A stretch of DNA of 64,000 nucleotides from Roridomyces roridus (GCA_029378245.1 JARKIF010000001.1:4092001-4156000), one strand, 5' to 3'; shown: positions 1 through 11,956, numbered from the stretch's first letter. Notes: generated by a model from the sequence alone, not told the origin. Numbers and translations: made by a program.

Positions 1-239
1 AGATTATTTTTTTTGCAGCCCTGGCACTTTGGGCAGGAATGAAGACAGCAGTGTTTTTAGCACTGTCACTCATTGCCAAGGAGGTTTAGTGTTCAGTTTT
101 TTCTTTCTTTTTTTTTCCCCCATGGTTATTTCTGGTGTTTTAGGGCCTCTAAGCAGAGGGTGAGATATACATATAATTTGGCTATGGGATGCTCAGGTAG
201 CATCTGGTGTGGATGTTGGTGCAGTGGAAGGCAGTTACA

Positions 240-700
240 GATCAAAGCAGCATAGTGAAATATGGAATGGTTGAGGAGAACACAATACGCGCTGGGAGGC
301 CTGAAAGTCCTCTCAATGCTCATGCACTTCAGGTGAAATGTGGGTGGATATGATCTCAGGACCTGCAGTGGCTGGAATGGTGGAACCAAATGCATTCATT
401 TGGTTCTGCTGGGCAGCTACTGGATGCTTTACAATGCTTTTTTTCAGGCACTCGAGGGTGGGGCTGGGTTATAGAGATAGCTTGGGTGGAAAGCCAGCAT
501 TAAGAGCCTGGCAGTTAAATATGAAATGCCAGCATTCAGAGCCCAGTAAAATATGAAATGATTGAGGAGAACACAACCAGCACCGAGAGACTTGAAAATT
601 GCTTCATGCCCTTCTGTAGGTGACTGTGATCTCAGATCAAGACACCTGTAGTGGCAGAAACCAAATGCATTTATTTGGTTCTGCCAGCTACTGAGTGCTG
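240..700. repeat. Imperfect tandem duplication (~300-bp unit) downstream of kinase K1
   Basis: Two diverged copies of one unit are visible. The first has GTGAAATATGGAATGGTTGA near 254, and the second has a near match near 545, each followed by GAGGAGAACACAA. Both then carry an AACCAAATGCAT..TTTGGTTCTGC block, near 385 and 660. The rest of 1-856 shows no coding potential that I can support. It is the 3' flank of K1. Confidence 0.6.
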
Positions 701-856
701 TTATTTGCATTGCCCAGTTGAACCCTTGGTTCAGGGTTGCATTCTTTTGAACTAGATTGGGCCTGTGCATTTTGTATTCCTTTCCTCCCTGCATCTAAAG
801 ACTCAGGCATAGCAGTCAAAAGTTCAGGCAACATATATTTCTCTCCTGTTTGGTTG

Positions 857-2843
857 TTAGGTTGTGGTGGAGTTTTCAAGTAGTTTCAACCTACCTTCTC
901 CATTTCCAAAAACCACCTCTTCAAACTGGGAAACTAGAGGAAATGCACTTTGATCCCGAAGTTGGCAATGGAAGTCAGAAGGGACCTTCCAGTCTTGAGA
1001 ACCAGATTGTGTCTCTGTGGCCACAATCCCAATTTCTTTCAACCGTTGAACAGTTTGAGAAGCATTTGGACGATTGTGGGGTGATTCTGCCCAACAATCT
1101 TTGAGTAGGTTCCAGACACCATCCGATAAACATGATTCTGGACGAGAAGGACGTTGACCAGCCAGAATAGCCCGGATTACTACAGCATCAGCTTGGAACC
1201 TGGAGAAGGGTCTGGTCCCAGCCAGCATCTTTACAGATTTTCCGTGAGTAATTATTTACCCTTAAGTTATTGTTAACAATACCTCATATGCAGTACAAGC
1301 AAAGCTGTAGATGTCTGAGCAGCGATCATTTGGTTTCCCCAGGATTAGTTCTGGTGCATCATAGGCATATCCCCCAGGTGGCCCCGTGGATGCCTGTGTA
1401 AATTGGATGGAAGAAATCAAAGAACACATCGCTGAGAGGCCAAAATTTGCAATGCAGGCTCGACCAGAGGAAGTGATCATGATGTTGTCCTGCAATCATG
1501 GAATGGGTACAAATAGTTTTATTTTATTTTAAAAAATTGCATACCCCTTTCAGATCTCCGTGGACAATGCCGTTGTTGTGTAAATATTCAAGTCCTAGAG
1601 CCACATCCAAAATCTGGAATGTGATTGTAGCAAATACATTGGCAGACCAAATGACTTACAAGAGAATGAACACGGTTAATGTTCCATCTGTTCCTGAGAA
1701 AGTCCCGAACATGTCCTTTATCCATCCAAGGTGAAACCAGGCAAAGCCTTTGGTCGTATTTGTATAGGCCATAGAATGGAAGAACATTGGGATGTGAAAA
1801 TTGTTGCCATTTGAATGCTTCTGGGCCAAACACCTATTCCACTAATAAGATTGTGTAAAAGGACAAGTGAAAGCTTTGAACCTTCAAGACTTCAGCAATC
1901 TCTGATTCTTCAAATATCCGCATCACTTTCACAGCGACATGTTGACCACAGACAACTCCTGTATATAGATCAGAAAATAGTCCCCCACCCACAAGCTTTG
2001 GGTGTTCCAGATTTGAGAGAGCACCACAGCTTGGGTGCAAATTTGTGTTTTGAGATAATCGAAGGAGAGCATCGAAGAGCCTGTCACGATTGGTTAGTGA
2101 ACTACAGTCTAGTAGCTGATGATCCATGAATTAAATTTAACAGCCACATAAAAATTACCAGCAACTTACATCCGGCAAGTAGTCCAAAAGCCACTGGGCA
2201 TTGGCACCACGGCATGCCAAAAGCCTGTCCAATTCCTTTGTGCCTTGGAGCAGTAGCTCAATTCTGTTCATCATTTGATGCATATTTTGAACTTGATTGC
2301 ATTGAGAGGAGATACAGGCTGCCATTTCTAGTACTCACCTCGTTGGCTGAGTTTCGGTGCTGTATGGATTTGAAATGTTGAGAGAGAGAGAGCAGACAGC
2401 AGGCAACAACACCGCACCTTGCATTGACCATGCCAGCCGGTCGATATGCAGATCAGAGCCACTCCCCGACAGCTTGTATGGAAGGCTTTGGCCTGGGCCA
2501 TGCTTTCCAAAGTCCATCTTGGTGTCCAGGGTCTGCGCCGTATCATAATAGCTGTATTGGCTCTCCGAGTCATCGGCATCAGCGTTCGAGCCACTTTGGT
2601 AGTCATCGTCGTCCAGGGTGCTGAGAGCATCGTAATAACAGCTCTCTCCGCTTTCCGACTCCTCGTCACTGTAACTTTGTGTATTGTGGTCGCCGTCTTC
2701 TGTCAGAACTTTGCCTAGGATGAAATTACCTGAGCTCTCATTATCAATTGCCAGCACACACTGAAATCCTTCCGCTCGCCGGATCCTCGTGGACCGGAGT
2801 CGGAGGAATCAAGTGGCTCGTAGCGGCGAATGGCAGCATTCAT
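857..2843 (-). CDS. TKL-like protein kinase K1, degenerate DFG (NFG)
   Basis: Likely Ser/Thr-type kinase in at least seven exons. The start at 2843 gives an acidic, Tyr/Ser-rich leader (about 130 aa, SYSDEESESGESCYY) after a 47-nt first intron ending ATCCTAG. Then come the family helix (LLACRGANAQWLLDYLPD), a glycine loop (VGGGLFSDLYTG), the VAVK lysine, the alpha-C region ([20 protein letters not shown]), a catalytic loop read as HGDL (about 1560) instead of HRDL, the APE-equivalent APEL and SDIYSFACTAYE. The metal-binding DFG reads NFG (IANFGLSAM, about 1440), and the alpha-C glutamate is in a weaker context than in the paralogues (EAFKW for EAIIW). Known from kinases: loss of the DFG Asp usually abolishes or weakens catalysis, so K1 may be a pseudokinase. 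All junctions are standard GT..AG. The 5' exon lies in a tandem repeat, which makes the extreme N-terminus the least certain part. Confidence 0.75.
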
Positions 2844-3050
2844 GGGAAAGTTCTACCCCAAGGCTAAGAAAGAGAGACGGGGGACCATTGAAGACCCGGA
2901 GACTGACCGTCACTTGTTGGCAGAGAGAGAAGGTGAGACCTCGTAGCGGCAGATGGCGGTATTGATGGGCAGGTTCTACAAGACTGAGAATGAGAGAGAC
3001 GGGGAACCGTTAAAGAGACTGACCGTCGTGGGTGGGGGGAAGATGGGGGT
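2819..3050. repeat. Tandem duplication, period about 123 bp, over the K1 start
   Basis: CGTAGCGGC starts at 2819 and again at 2942. Each copy is followed by ATGGC, then a GTTCTAC stretch, GAGAGACGG and GACTGACCGTC. The first copy carries the K1 start codon on the minus strand. In the second the same position reads ATC, so no start is present. The flank 3050-3420 shows nothing else I can assign. Confidence 0.65.
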
Positions 3051-3419
3051 GTAACACATGTAGCTCTGCCGGAGCTGCCGGATCTATATCGAAATCCCAA
3101 TTTAGGCGCTTGCCGTTTGAGGATTGCAACTTAAGTACACGCACACACACATCCCGCTTGCCATGGAGTTGATGGGCCCAGCGCTTTCACAGGGACTGAG
3201 TTGCAGTCAATCTTTTGACCAATAACTCGGAAGACTCTCGCTACAACTTGAAGTTGAGAAGTATGCGGATTCAGGAGGGAGTGTGTGATGAGGAGTAACA
3301 GCGGCGCTTTCGCGAATTAATTAATATTATGGTTCTCCCTCGCTGCTCCCGTGCCCAGTGATCGCAATTCCCGTGGATTTCCCGAAACTGTGGTAACGTC
3401 CCCAGCAGCACACGTGAGG

Positions 3420-4820
3420 ACCTCTATCAAGTTTCTATTTACGCCGACGTCCTGAGACGGATGCGGATGAACGACCTGGCGGGCTCGGAAGCCCGAAACC
3501 TGGTGGGCGCTGAGGAACGCAAAGCACTGTGGTAGTATTGGACACGTGTGGAACTCCAGCGATGAAGGGCTTACCGAAAGGATGGCCAACTCGATGAGGC
3601 CGACGGCAGTGACAGCACCTGGGGAACGATGGTGAGTTGGTCGTGAGAAGTGGCTCAGTACAAGGGCAGTGTACATCGAAAGACTGGGTGTTTGACAGAG
3701 TCGTGACGGGTTCGAGTACACTGGGGGGCGACGTCTTGACGACGGCGAAGGACGACAGATTGGCGATGGGCTGCAAGGCGAACTCTGTTGTGGCGTCCAG
3801 CTGGGCAGACGCGATAGCCTGGTGGACGCGGCTGGAAGGAATGAGCTCGAGACGATACATAAAGATCAAGCTCACAAGCTATTCTCATTCCTCGCCTCAG
3901 CGCCAGTGGAAGTGATCACCTTGGAGGAAGCGTGGGTGGCATCGACGGCGGAGACGGCCCCGGCGAGCTTGACGCTCGCCCTGAAGTTAACTAAGCCGAG
4001 GTCGTCAGATACCTTCCTCAAAACAGAGTAATTCTAGCACGCACTTGCCACGACATACCATGCCTTCTCCTGTAATATCGCGTCTTCAATCTGGATCATC
4101 CCCTCGGAGAACTTTCTGGCCGCCCAGGAGAAACCACTGCCTGCCGTGAAAGTCCTGTGATGGATATCATATGAGAGTGGCGGCTGAGGAAGATCTACTT
4201 ACCACAATGCACCCTGGGAGGGCACGAAGACACGGCGAGGGGAACCGCACACCGCGATGATATACGGCCCGAGCAGCGGATTCGGACGCACAACGGACCC
4301 GATAGCAGATACCGAGAAAACTCTCTGCCAATGATCGACCCAAGACATCGCCCACAAATACCACCACCAGCACATCCCGCGGAGCGACGTGCACCCCACC
4401 CAAGCCTCTCTCCGCTTCGTTCCAGCCGATCGCGTTGGCTACCACGTGGCAACGACCTGAGTTGCAGCTGCGCGTCGCAGACACATGCAAAGCGGGAGGT
4501 GGACTGGATGTGCGATTGAAGGGTGGACACTGGACATGCGCCGCTGGTTGCGTGAGGCACTAGCCACATTGTAGTGGAGCCCGCCGGATGCGTGTCCCAA
4601 GGTAGAGCGTCAAGAGCGAGGGGGAAAAGCTCGTTCCAAGGGTGGGTGGTATTTGCAATGTGCGAGCGATGAGAAGCTCTGGTGAGATCGAAATTTTCCC
4701 GTGCGAAAAGTTCGAGCGTCAAGGTACCCACAGGGTCCGAACTTTGGGCGTACATCGACACGAAACTGGGCAGTGAAATGGAGGTCGAGGAGGAGAGGTG
4801 ATGGCAGAGTACAGCCACAT
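3420..4820 (-). pseudogene. DUF3533/SNG1-like membrane protein remnant (copy E)
   Basis: Minus-strand fragments match exons of the better preserved copies: near 3890-4000 a 'KLAGAVSAVDATHASSK' exon, near 3700-3850 'SRVHQAIASAQLDATTEFAL', near 3560-3620 a hydrophobic exon (GAVTAVGLIELAILSVSPS), and near 3440-3490 the start of the following exon. The conserved VDFDGG segment is not in frame, and the C-terminal exons with the Y-R-x-G-Y and LNFGVLIA motifs are missing. No continuous model can be built, so it is read as a decayed, 3'-truncated copy. Family knowledge: DUF3533/SNG1 proteins are multi-pass membrane proteins linked in yeast to drug resistance. The sequence upstream of about 4450 on this strand could not be aligned to any family. 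Confidence 0.45.
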
Positions 4821-4989
4821 TTCCATTTCGGGACCACCATCATCTCGCCTCCTCTGTTCTTGATATTTCGCGACTGGCTGGGTGGCCATTTGGAAACTTT
4901 CAGCCCGAAGATCCGATTCCTCCGACGCGACAAGTCTAGCTCGCTTTCCAGGAAAAGACTGGGCCAAGGGCATCTCAATCAAGCTAAAT

Positions 4990-5208
4990 GCCTTGATCGA
5001 GATTCGACACAGATTCGATTTAGATACAAGTGAAATGACGGCGTCTCTCTATCTTATCCTGGCTCCGTCCAAATGTCGTCCATTGGCCACTGTGGCAGGT
5101 CTTATACGGGAGCTATCGGAGTCTAAAGAAGAGCTACCGGACACCAAAAACGCTGACTGGTCGCTGAGAGCTCAAAATCCTTGTTTCGAGAATTCAATCA
5201 TATGGTTC
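4990..5208. other. Intergenic, no gene seen
   Basis: Spacer between DUF-E and the MITE; nothing assignable. The matching stretch after the MITE, 5624-6600, contains only short ORFs without recognisable domains. One minus-strand ORF at 6112-6423 looks protein-like but matches nothing I know. Confidence 0.4.
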
Positions 5209-5623
5209 CAGTGATGCTTGAGGGGCGATAGGGCCTCAAGCGATAGGGGCCCTATCTGGCCCTAAATTAGGGCCCTATCGAGTCTGGGGTCAAGTCATAG
5301 GCCCTATTGAGGTCCTAAATCTTATCTTATCTTATCTTCACGTGACATTACAGAGGCCAGGAGCCTCTGAGACACCTTGGAAACGGGGAGGTAACAGAGG
5401 AGCAAGAACTCACAGCCATCAATGCAACTGCAGAGTAGATGGAGTCGCAGAAATCAACATATCAGAGCATATCAGAGAATCAAACCCATCACGGACCTAT
5501 TTCCTTTTTTGGCCACCCGCCTCGATAGGGCCCTATCGCGGGGCCCTATTTATAGGCGATTAGGGCCTCATAGGGCCCTATCGGTCGGCGGGGGTCGATT
5601 TAGGGGCCCTATCAGCATCACTG
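5209..5623. mobile_element. hAT-type MITE, copy 1 (415 bp)
   Basis: Terminal inverted repeats are CAGTGATGC at 5209 and GCATCACTG ending at 5623. The element is flanked by a perfect 8-bp target-site duplication, TATGGTTC, at 5201-5208 and 5624-5631. The interior is packed with GGGCCCTA/TAGGGCCC palindromes in both arms and a CTTATCTTATCTTATC tract. It has no coding capacity. The CAG...CTG ends and 8-bp duplication are hallmarks of hAT superfamily elements; it must depend on a transposase supplied elsewhere. A near-identical copy lies at 53334-53749. Confidence 0.92.
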
Positions 5624-6639
5624 TATGGTTCAGCAATCTTCAAGCACACGAACCCACGGGTAGCCTTTTGTTCACCCTGATGATGAGCTGTGCCACTTTC
5701 CAAGCGTTGTCGCGCAAGCTTGATGAGAAGAAGAAGCAAATTTTACAGCCGGTAGAGATTGATTTCAGATTGAATCTCGATTGAATCTATACTAAAAGCG
5801 TGACAGGAGATCTCCATGTGCAGGAGTCTCACTACGCACAGAAAAAAAAAGAAGAAAAAAGACAACACCATCCTGTAAATACTAAATCACCTTCCATGCT
5901 TCGAATTTATCTGCTCACAGCGCACCTGCTCCTCCCTGAATTTCCTCATCCGGGAAACCAGCTATCTCGTGGATGGTGGCCATCCATTCAACAATCCACA
6001 GATTGCATCCATGATCCCACGGAGTTTGCGCGGCCGTTGGTAGTTTGGCAAGTCCAAAAAAGAAGCGCTAGCTCCCACCGCCGACGTACACTTGTTCTAC
6101 TCCCGTCTTTCTCATGCCAGACCTGACGACCATCTGAAGCGCTCGCTTTGAATCGCGCTAGCTGCAAGATGGATTCTGCCCATCGATTCGTCGCTCGCAA
6201 GGTCGTAGAGCTTACGCTGCTGTGGACTGAGCGGCAGTTTGAAAGGTATGAAGTTTTTCAGGCTCATGCTGATCTTCTCGTACCCAGCCAAGCCCAGGTG
6301 CTGCAGCTGCACAGCTGACCATTCATTTGTAGCGCCCGCCCGGGCTGCTTCCATTCTTCTAGGCGAGCCGACGAATCTTTGACATTGTTCGCGGGCATGG
6401 GCGCCCTTCACCCAGATTAACACGGCTTATCAATATTGCAACTCCTGCTTACTTGGCTGGTGAGTGCTGAATCGGTGATCGCATGCCACCGGATCTCATT
6501 CCTTCACAGACGCAAGCCGCAAACTCGTAGCCACTGGCCTTACGAATGCAGTGTCCACGAGGCATTTGTCTGACGGCAAACATGGTCCCTCTTTGATGGC
6601 TCCCTGTTCCACAGCACTAATCCGCACCATCGCTCCCTC

Positions 6640-7411
6640 ATGCCCCACTTCCACGAAAACCACCCCCGACGCGGCTCCTTCGACGACGTGGCTCCTATTG
6701 TGAAGACGGAATCAGCCGGAGCATCCACCGCTCGACTCAAGACCGTCATCGCCGGTATGGGGGCACTGTCGGTCGGGATCCTTGCCTTCTTCTCCATCTC
6801 GGGCGCGACATGGAGCTTCCGGCTTCCGGGATGGACTTTGGTACCTCTGTCTTCCTCGGTCGTCGCTGTCTTCTGACAATGTACACTGTAGGGCTTTGTC
6901 GTCGCGGCTGTCGGCAATATGGCGGTCTCACAAGCGCGGAGCAGTGGTGCCCCGGGGTCGAATGCCATCTCCTGGGAGGTCGCTCCAGCGAGCCAGGTCG
7001 GCGGTGGGACATTACTCGAGTGGATATCCCAACTGGCAGACGCCCTGTATGCCGGGACAAGTGAGTACTCGAAGGTATTTTCGGCAAAGTATCTAACCTT
7101 TGCTTTTGAGACAACGCTGGGGTGACCGCCGACCTCGTCGTGGGTGTCACTGGCGCCAACGTCTGCCAATACTCTTCGCCCACGATTACTTCCATTGGCT
7201 CCGCAGCCGAGACCGAGAACATCTAGTGAGTCTATTCTCCATTTATCTCGATTCGTGCCCATGTCATCTAGTCGCATACTTAAAGCTGTCCCTGCTGCCC
7301 TGAATGCTGGCACACAATTCATTAGCGGTTTGTGCTTGTGCGCCCACACTGACCTCGTCGCCCTACCGATAAATTACGACATCGCCCATCTTCGGCCCTT
7401 TGACGTGACTA
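6640..7411 (+). pseudogene. DUF3533/SNG1-like gene, 3'-truncated (copy F)
   Basis: The only plus-strand copy. The 5' exon gives a soluble leader and a membrane segment (LKTVIAGMGALSVGILAFF) followed by SISGATW, matching the family's 'FSIYWGALW' region. Further exons near 6905-7060 (AISWEVAPASQ; QLADALYAG), 7110-7210 (TADLVVGVTGANVCQYSSP) and 7270-7411 (INYDIAHLRPFDV) align exon by exon with copies C and E. The second half of the protein, including all C-terminal membrane segments and the GLNFGVLIA motif, is missing; kinase K2 starts 130 bp further on. Its strand is opposite to every other copy, which suggests an inverted, partial duplication. Confidence 0.55.
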
Positions 7412-7540
7412 TGTAGGCAACCGTCTTTTCGAGCTCCTCGGTACTGACTCCTCGTCCTAGTACAATCTGCTTGGTCCTTGGCGTGGTGAGGAGCATCTAG
7501 CCCTCGATTTTCCGCCCGTTTACTGAGAGAGGTGCAGGCG

Positions 7541-9367
7541 ATGGACATTTTTGCGTTGCTGTTCTTTGACAAACCATGGGTCTCTCAGGCTGGCGGTAAA
7601 TGCTGCCATCTCTCAATCCTTTTCGCCTCCGCTAATGACAATTCTTAACAGACTCTCCCAACGAAGTTCCCGCCAGCGCCGACGGCGATAGCGATGGAGT
7701 ACATACAGCAGAGGAAGATGGGCAGGATGGTCGAGTGGACCCAAGTTATGCGAGTCCGCTTTCTTTCTTTATGGATACAGCTGCTCACAGACTTGTTTGT
7801 TCAGTTGACCGATGGTGAGTGGTAGAATCGTCTCGGCCGTTCAATGCCGCTGATTCCTTGTTTATAGGTATCGCATCCCAGAGCGAACGAGGTGGGTGTT
7901 AAAGTTCTCTCGCAGAAGGCTCTCTCACCGACCAGAACTTAGTTGACGAACTCATCGCATGGTTAGATGAGCACTTCCACCGCAGCCCGGAGTGGTATAC
8001 GAGGTTCTTGGAGTGCCGTGGTTCTTCTGCCCAGAAGCTTTTGGATCTCCTGCAAGATGTGAGTCCTCCCGACCCATGATTTATCGTATATCTGATGCCT
8101 ATTAGTTACTTGATCTGTCTACGACCGAGCAACCAAGACTCCTCAATGCTTTGCGGCGGCTTTCTTCCGAATCCAAGTTGTACCCTCGATGTTTCCCGGT
8201 TCCACACCTGGATCACAGGACCAAAGTTGCGGGTGGGGCCTTCAGTGATGTCTACGCGGCTTCCATGGAAGGTCAGAAAGTTGCCGTGAAAGAGATGAGG
8301 ATGTGGGAGGACTTGGAGATACAAAAATTTGAACAGGTTCGAGGTGCTCTATTCCACAAAGTGGGCAGTCTCAGTGATATTTACATCCAGGCATTCAGTA
8401 AAGAAGCAATTACATGGCGACAGCTGTCCCATCCAAATGTCCTCCCATTCTATGGACTTTTCAAAGACGGCTCGCAACTCTGCCTAGTGTCGCCATGGAT
8501 GGAAAATCGGCATATCCGCAAGTTTTTGCAAAAACTTGAAACATGTGAAACTGGCAAGGGTCTTTCCCTTGTGAGTCTTTACACCGAAATCCATCGTCGT
8601 GTACATAATAATAACAATGACAGCATCATATGAACTCCTCAGATTCTGGATATAGCTCTCGGGCTTCAATACATCCACGAGCGGGGCATCATTCACGGCG
8701 ATCTACAAAGTGTACGCAGTAGACTCTCAACTTGAAGCTTCTTCTGATCTCATTTCATCTCGGTAGGAGAACATTCTGGTGACCCCTGCACTTAAGGCTT
8801 GCATTGCGGACTTCGGTGTATCCAAGGTCAAAACCTCCATGTCCTCGCTTCCCACCTTTCATTCTCAGCCTTGGGGGACTGGTGCCCTGCACTACAGGGC
8901 ACCAGAATTACATGAGGGCAAGACCGCTGATTTTGCGTCAGACATCTGCAGCCTCGGTTGTGTGATGCACGAGGTATTTTTCCATGCTTATGCGGCGTGC
9001 AAAAACATCACTGATTTTATTCCCAAAGATATTGGCAGGAAAACCTCCCTTTTCACATTTGCGCGACGGAGCAGTCATTAACGCGGCTACCAATGGTCCC
9101 GCGCCATCGTGCCCCCCCTCTGAATGCCGCTTGGAGATTTTGTCATTAACTGCTGTTTGGGAACTAGTTGAGGCCTGCTTGTCGCGAAGCTCTGGTGAGC
9201 GTCCGACAGCTGCCCGAGTTGTCGAAATTTTGAAGGGTACGGAGATTAGAGCGCAGGAAACAGAATCTGCTTGGAGTTGGGATCTCGCCTCCACCTCCAG
9301 GTTCCGCCGCCAGCTGGATGGTGCGCGACCTTTGCCCTCCGTTTCCGAGCTGCAGATGATGGTTTAG
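7541..9367 (+). CDS. TKL-like non-RD protein kinase K2
   Basis: Multi-exon kinase. The likely start at 7541 (MDIFALLFFDKPWVSQ) is chosen because it keeps the phase of the next, Asp-rich exon (7652 on), as in K3 and K4. Then follow micro-exons and the family helix (LDEHFHRSPEWYTRFLECRG..LLDLLQD). Catalytic exons are 8106-8336, 8391-8570, 8643-8711, 8767-8973 and 9029-9367. Seen: AGGAFSDVY loop, VAVKEM lysine, [21 protein letters not shown] alpha-C region, HGDLQS-ENILV catalytic loop, IADFGVSK, APELHEG, and a C-lobe ending MMV-stop. HRD arginine is Gly, and the catalytic-loop Lys (HxDLK) is Gln, unlike all paralogues, which could impair phosphotransfer. Intron positions and phases in the catalytic part equal those of K3 and K4. 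It converges with DUF-B. The activation loop (SLPTFHSQPWGTGALHYR) carries Ser and Thr residues. Confidence 0.8.
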
Positions 9368-9439
9368 ATGGGCCGCATTAATGAATTATTGTATCGTAAA
9401 AAAATTGTATTTTTACATAAAGAGGCATAACTGTGATCC

Positions 9440-10560
9440 CAGAAAGGAAATTCTGCAAGCAAGCTTTTTGCCCCTCCGCCGCTTTTGGACTCCGGGACCG
9501 CCCTCATCCAGACAGCCCTCTGGAAGAGAAGGAACATCCCCCATGAGAACACCACCCACACAATGCGCACACCGAAGTTCAGGCTCACTACAAATCGAAG
9601 TCAGTATATCGTGACTGGATAAAGAGCAGGAGACACGGACGGGCATTCTTGGTGCTCAAGATGATTCTTCGAATGGCGCGCGACGTTGTAGCAGGGAAAC
9701 ACATTCCGTATCCGGTAGACATGAGGGAGGGCTTTGGGAATATGGAGGTCAAGACGTCGGAGATCACCCAGAGGATGAGACAGTAGAGCACGAAGGTTGG
9801 GCGAGGAGGGAGAGCATTGCCTATGTAGAGGGCAAGGACGCTGCAGATGATGTGAGCGTGCATCAAGCGGCAGGGAGGGATAGGACACACCAGGCGAGCA
9901 TGCAGAGCCAATTGAGCATCCAGAAGATGACACAGCTGGCGCTGCCAAACCGCCGGTCGAAAGCTAGATGGAACGCGCAACTCAGGAGGGTGTAGATGAG
10001 CTGCAGGAGTGTGAGGTGGAGAATGCGAGGTCAACGGAGGACGTACCAGGATAAGGAAGTCCGCGACTGCGGACGTGGTCAGACGGAGGCGGATGAGTGA
10101 CCCGAGTGAAAAAACGGGCTTCAAAACCAGAAACCTCGCAGGGAGTGGCGGCAAGAGAGACCACAAAGAGCTTTGGCAGCATTAGACACGTATGTAAACC
10201 TCCGGCGAGGAAGACTTACCGAAAGGATGACCCAGATACATCACTGAAGGTGACGGCACTCGCACTATGACCAGGAGTCAGTAAGCAGGAAGCAGCTCAA
10301 GAGAAGGGTTACATACACAAGAACGTCGAAGGGCCGAGGTTTTGCGACTGTAGTAAGTATATCGGTGGAGTAACGAGTTAGGGGTGCACTCGATAGTCAG
10401 GTGGCGGCTTTGAGGGAGGATGACGAGTATAGGGTGTAAAGGGTACGCGACACCAGCGGTGCGCTCATCGAGATACGGCGAATCTGGCGGTGACGATGAG
10501 CGATTCCTGGATTGGCGAAAGCTAGCGCCAACGCCGCTCATAAATTTCATTCGTCATCTA
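9440..10560 (-). pseudogene. DUF3533/SNG1-like remnant (copy B), converging on K2
   Basis: Minus-strand fragments of the C-terminal half: 'EVSGFEARFFTRVTHPPPSDHVRSRG' near 10100, the 'LIYTLLS..PFDRR' region near 9990, a membrane exon near 9800, the 'YNVAR' site near 9690 and a last exon near 9500-9560 (SLNFGVRIVWVVFSWG). The reading frame changes between YNVAR and the next block (RAIRRIILSTKNAR), and near 10330-10400 the exon equal to 'ARPIYYTVAKLRPFDV' is degraded (PPIYLLQSQNLGPS). No N-terminal half is found. The segment from the K2 stop through this gene resembles the K3/DUF-A segment closely, including the CATAACTGTGATCCCAGAAAGG stretch, so the kinase/DUF pair was duplicated as a unit. 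Confidence 0.5.
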
Positions 10561-11956
10561 GTGGCATTCGTCAAGAAATCTTCAAAGCATCAAAGGTATC
10601 TATGGTGAGTCAGTACAGAGTCAAGACTCAAGACGCGCACGAATGCAACGCACCTTTCGCCAGCTCACCGCTGGGCAAGGGTAAGGGTAACGACTCGGCT
10701 CGTTTGTGTGGATTTTTCTACAGCGGTGGGCGGAAAGGCGGTGGGAAGGCGGGCTGCTCAGCGCGTCATTGAAGCCCTACGCTAATTTTTCCTGGCGTCG
10801 CCACGGTCCCAACACATAGGAAGCGTGCACGGACATCATGCTTTTGGGCCAAGCCTTGGGATGGGATGCAATTGACCTCGAGTACTCATGAGCGATGGCG
10901 GCGCAGAACGATAGAAACAAAAGTGCGTGATACCTTAGCTGAGATGCCGAAGCGAGGACCTGCCAGTGCACTCCTATAACAGAGTGAGGCGGACAGAGCG
11001 GAAGTAAGTAGCGGCCGAAAAGCTGCCAGTGAACCCCGGACTATATGAAGATAGAGAGGACGCCTTGAACATCTATTAAGTACTGGCAGCGGCGGACGCG
11101 TGACGCGTCTGATCTTTGATCTTTCCTCCGCCCATCGCGACTCTGTCACTCTGGTGTGAAATCCGACGGTGATTCTGTGCCTCCGATCCTTCAATTTCCT
11201 TCCTTCATTCAACTTGTCGTCGTCGCCAGCGTCTATCGTTCATTTCCTTGACCTAATCTACTGCCAGTGCGAGATTCCACTTGGCAAGAACCCGAGCCCT
11301 CAAAGGTCGCTCCTCCCAATCGAGTACTGAACTGCTGGCGCTTTGACTGGTGTACTTTCAGCCTCTCACACATCCCGTTATTCCTGGTATACCAATCCCT
11401 GCTGTGATATCCGTGTAATTCCCAAGATCAAAGTAGACGGCCTTTCCCTCACTCACGGCCGGTTCGATCTCTATCGATGTCCGTCCTCAAGTTCACTGTC
11501 AAGCCACACATGAAGACGATGCCATTCGCTAATTCCTCGACAAAGCCTGTGGCGTCACCGATCGAACGCTTTTGTGTCACTGGACCCGATTCTTGCCCGG
11601 AGTCACCGGACTTGGTACCTTGCCATCGCTCATGGTCGACTCACATGGGGCGTGTGGGCGTGCGTGGGCGTGTGTATTGTCGTTATTCTGGACACGGAGG
11701 CGCCTGTTGTCTAAACCTGGCTCAACGAATGGCAAATGCGCCTGGCTCCCAATTTTGCCCATCTGCGGGGAACGGGCCACGATTACTCGTCGTCGCCGCA
11801 TGAACTTGTTTACGGCCCCCTCGCGTTATCGTCGTGGATGTATCTCTCTGCATTGTACTCTGCTGACTACCACCAGTTCTCCTCGTGCAATCCTCGTGTA
11901 TCAGCATGCCGTGGTTGCTGAAAATAATAGACGCTCAATTCCTTCTTCATATTGCT
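10561..11956. other. Intergenic, no gene supported
   Basis: Upstream flank shared by DUF-B and K3. Several ORFs of 60-110 codons overlap on both strands, but none carries a motif or a paralogue in the window. The plus-strand ORF from 11477 was considered as an extra K3 leader exon and not accepted. Confidence 0.4.

Noticed and set aside
4195..4818. 207-codon minus-strand ORF
   Set aside because: No motif; overlaps frames with DUF3533-like exons and looks like a composition shadow.
5209..5623. TTAGGG/CCCTAA-like words as interstitial telomere repeats
   Set aside because: The words are parts of GGGCCCTA palindromes confined to the MITE, with exact TIRs and 8-bp duplications; no tandem TTAGGG array exists.
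6540..7349. Long minus-strand ORF (269 codons)
   Set aside because: The plus strand carries DUF3533 exons with paralogue support; the minus ORF has no motif and is a shadow.
11477..11803. Additional exon or separate gene before K3
   Set aside because: Open frame from an ATG but no paralogue before K2 or K4 and no splice phase that reaches K3 sensibly.
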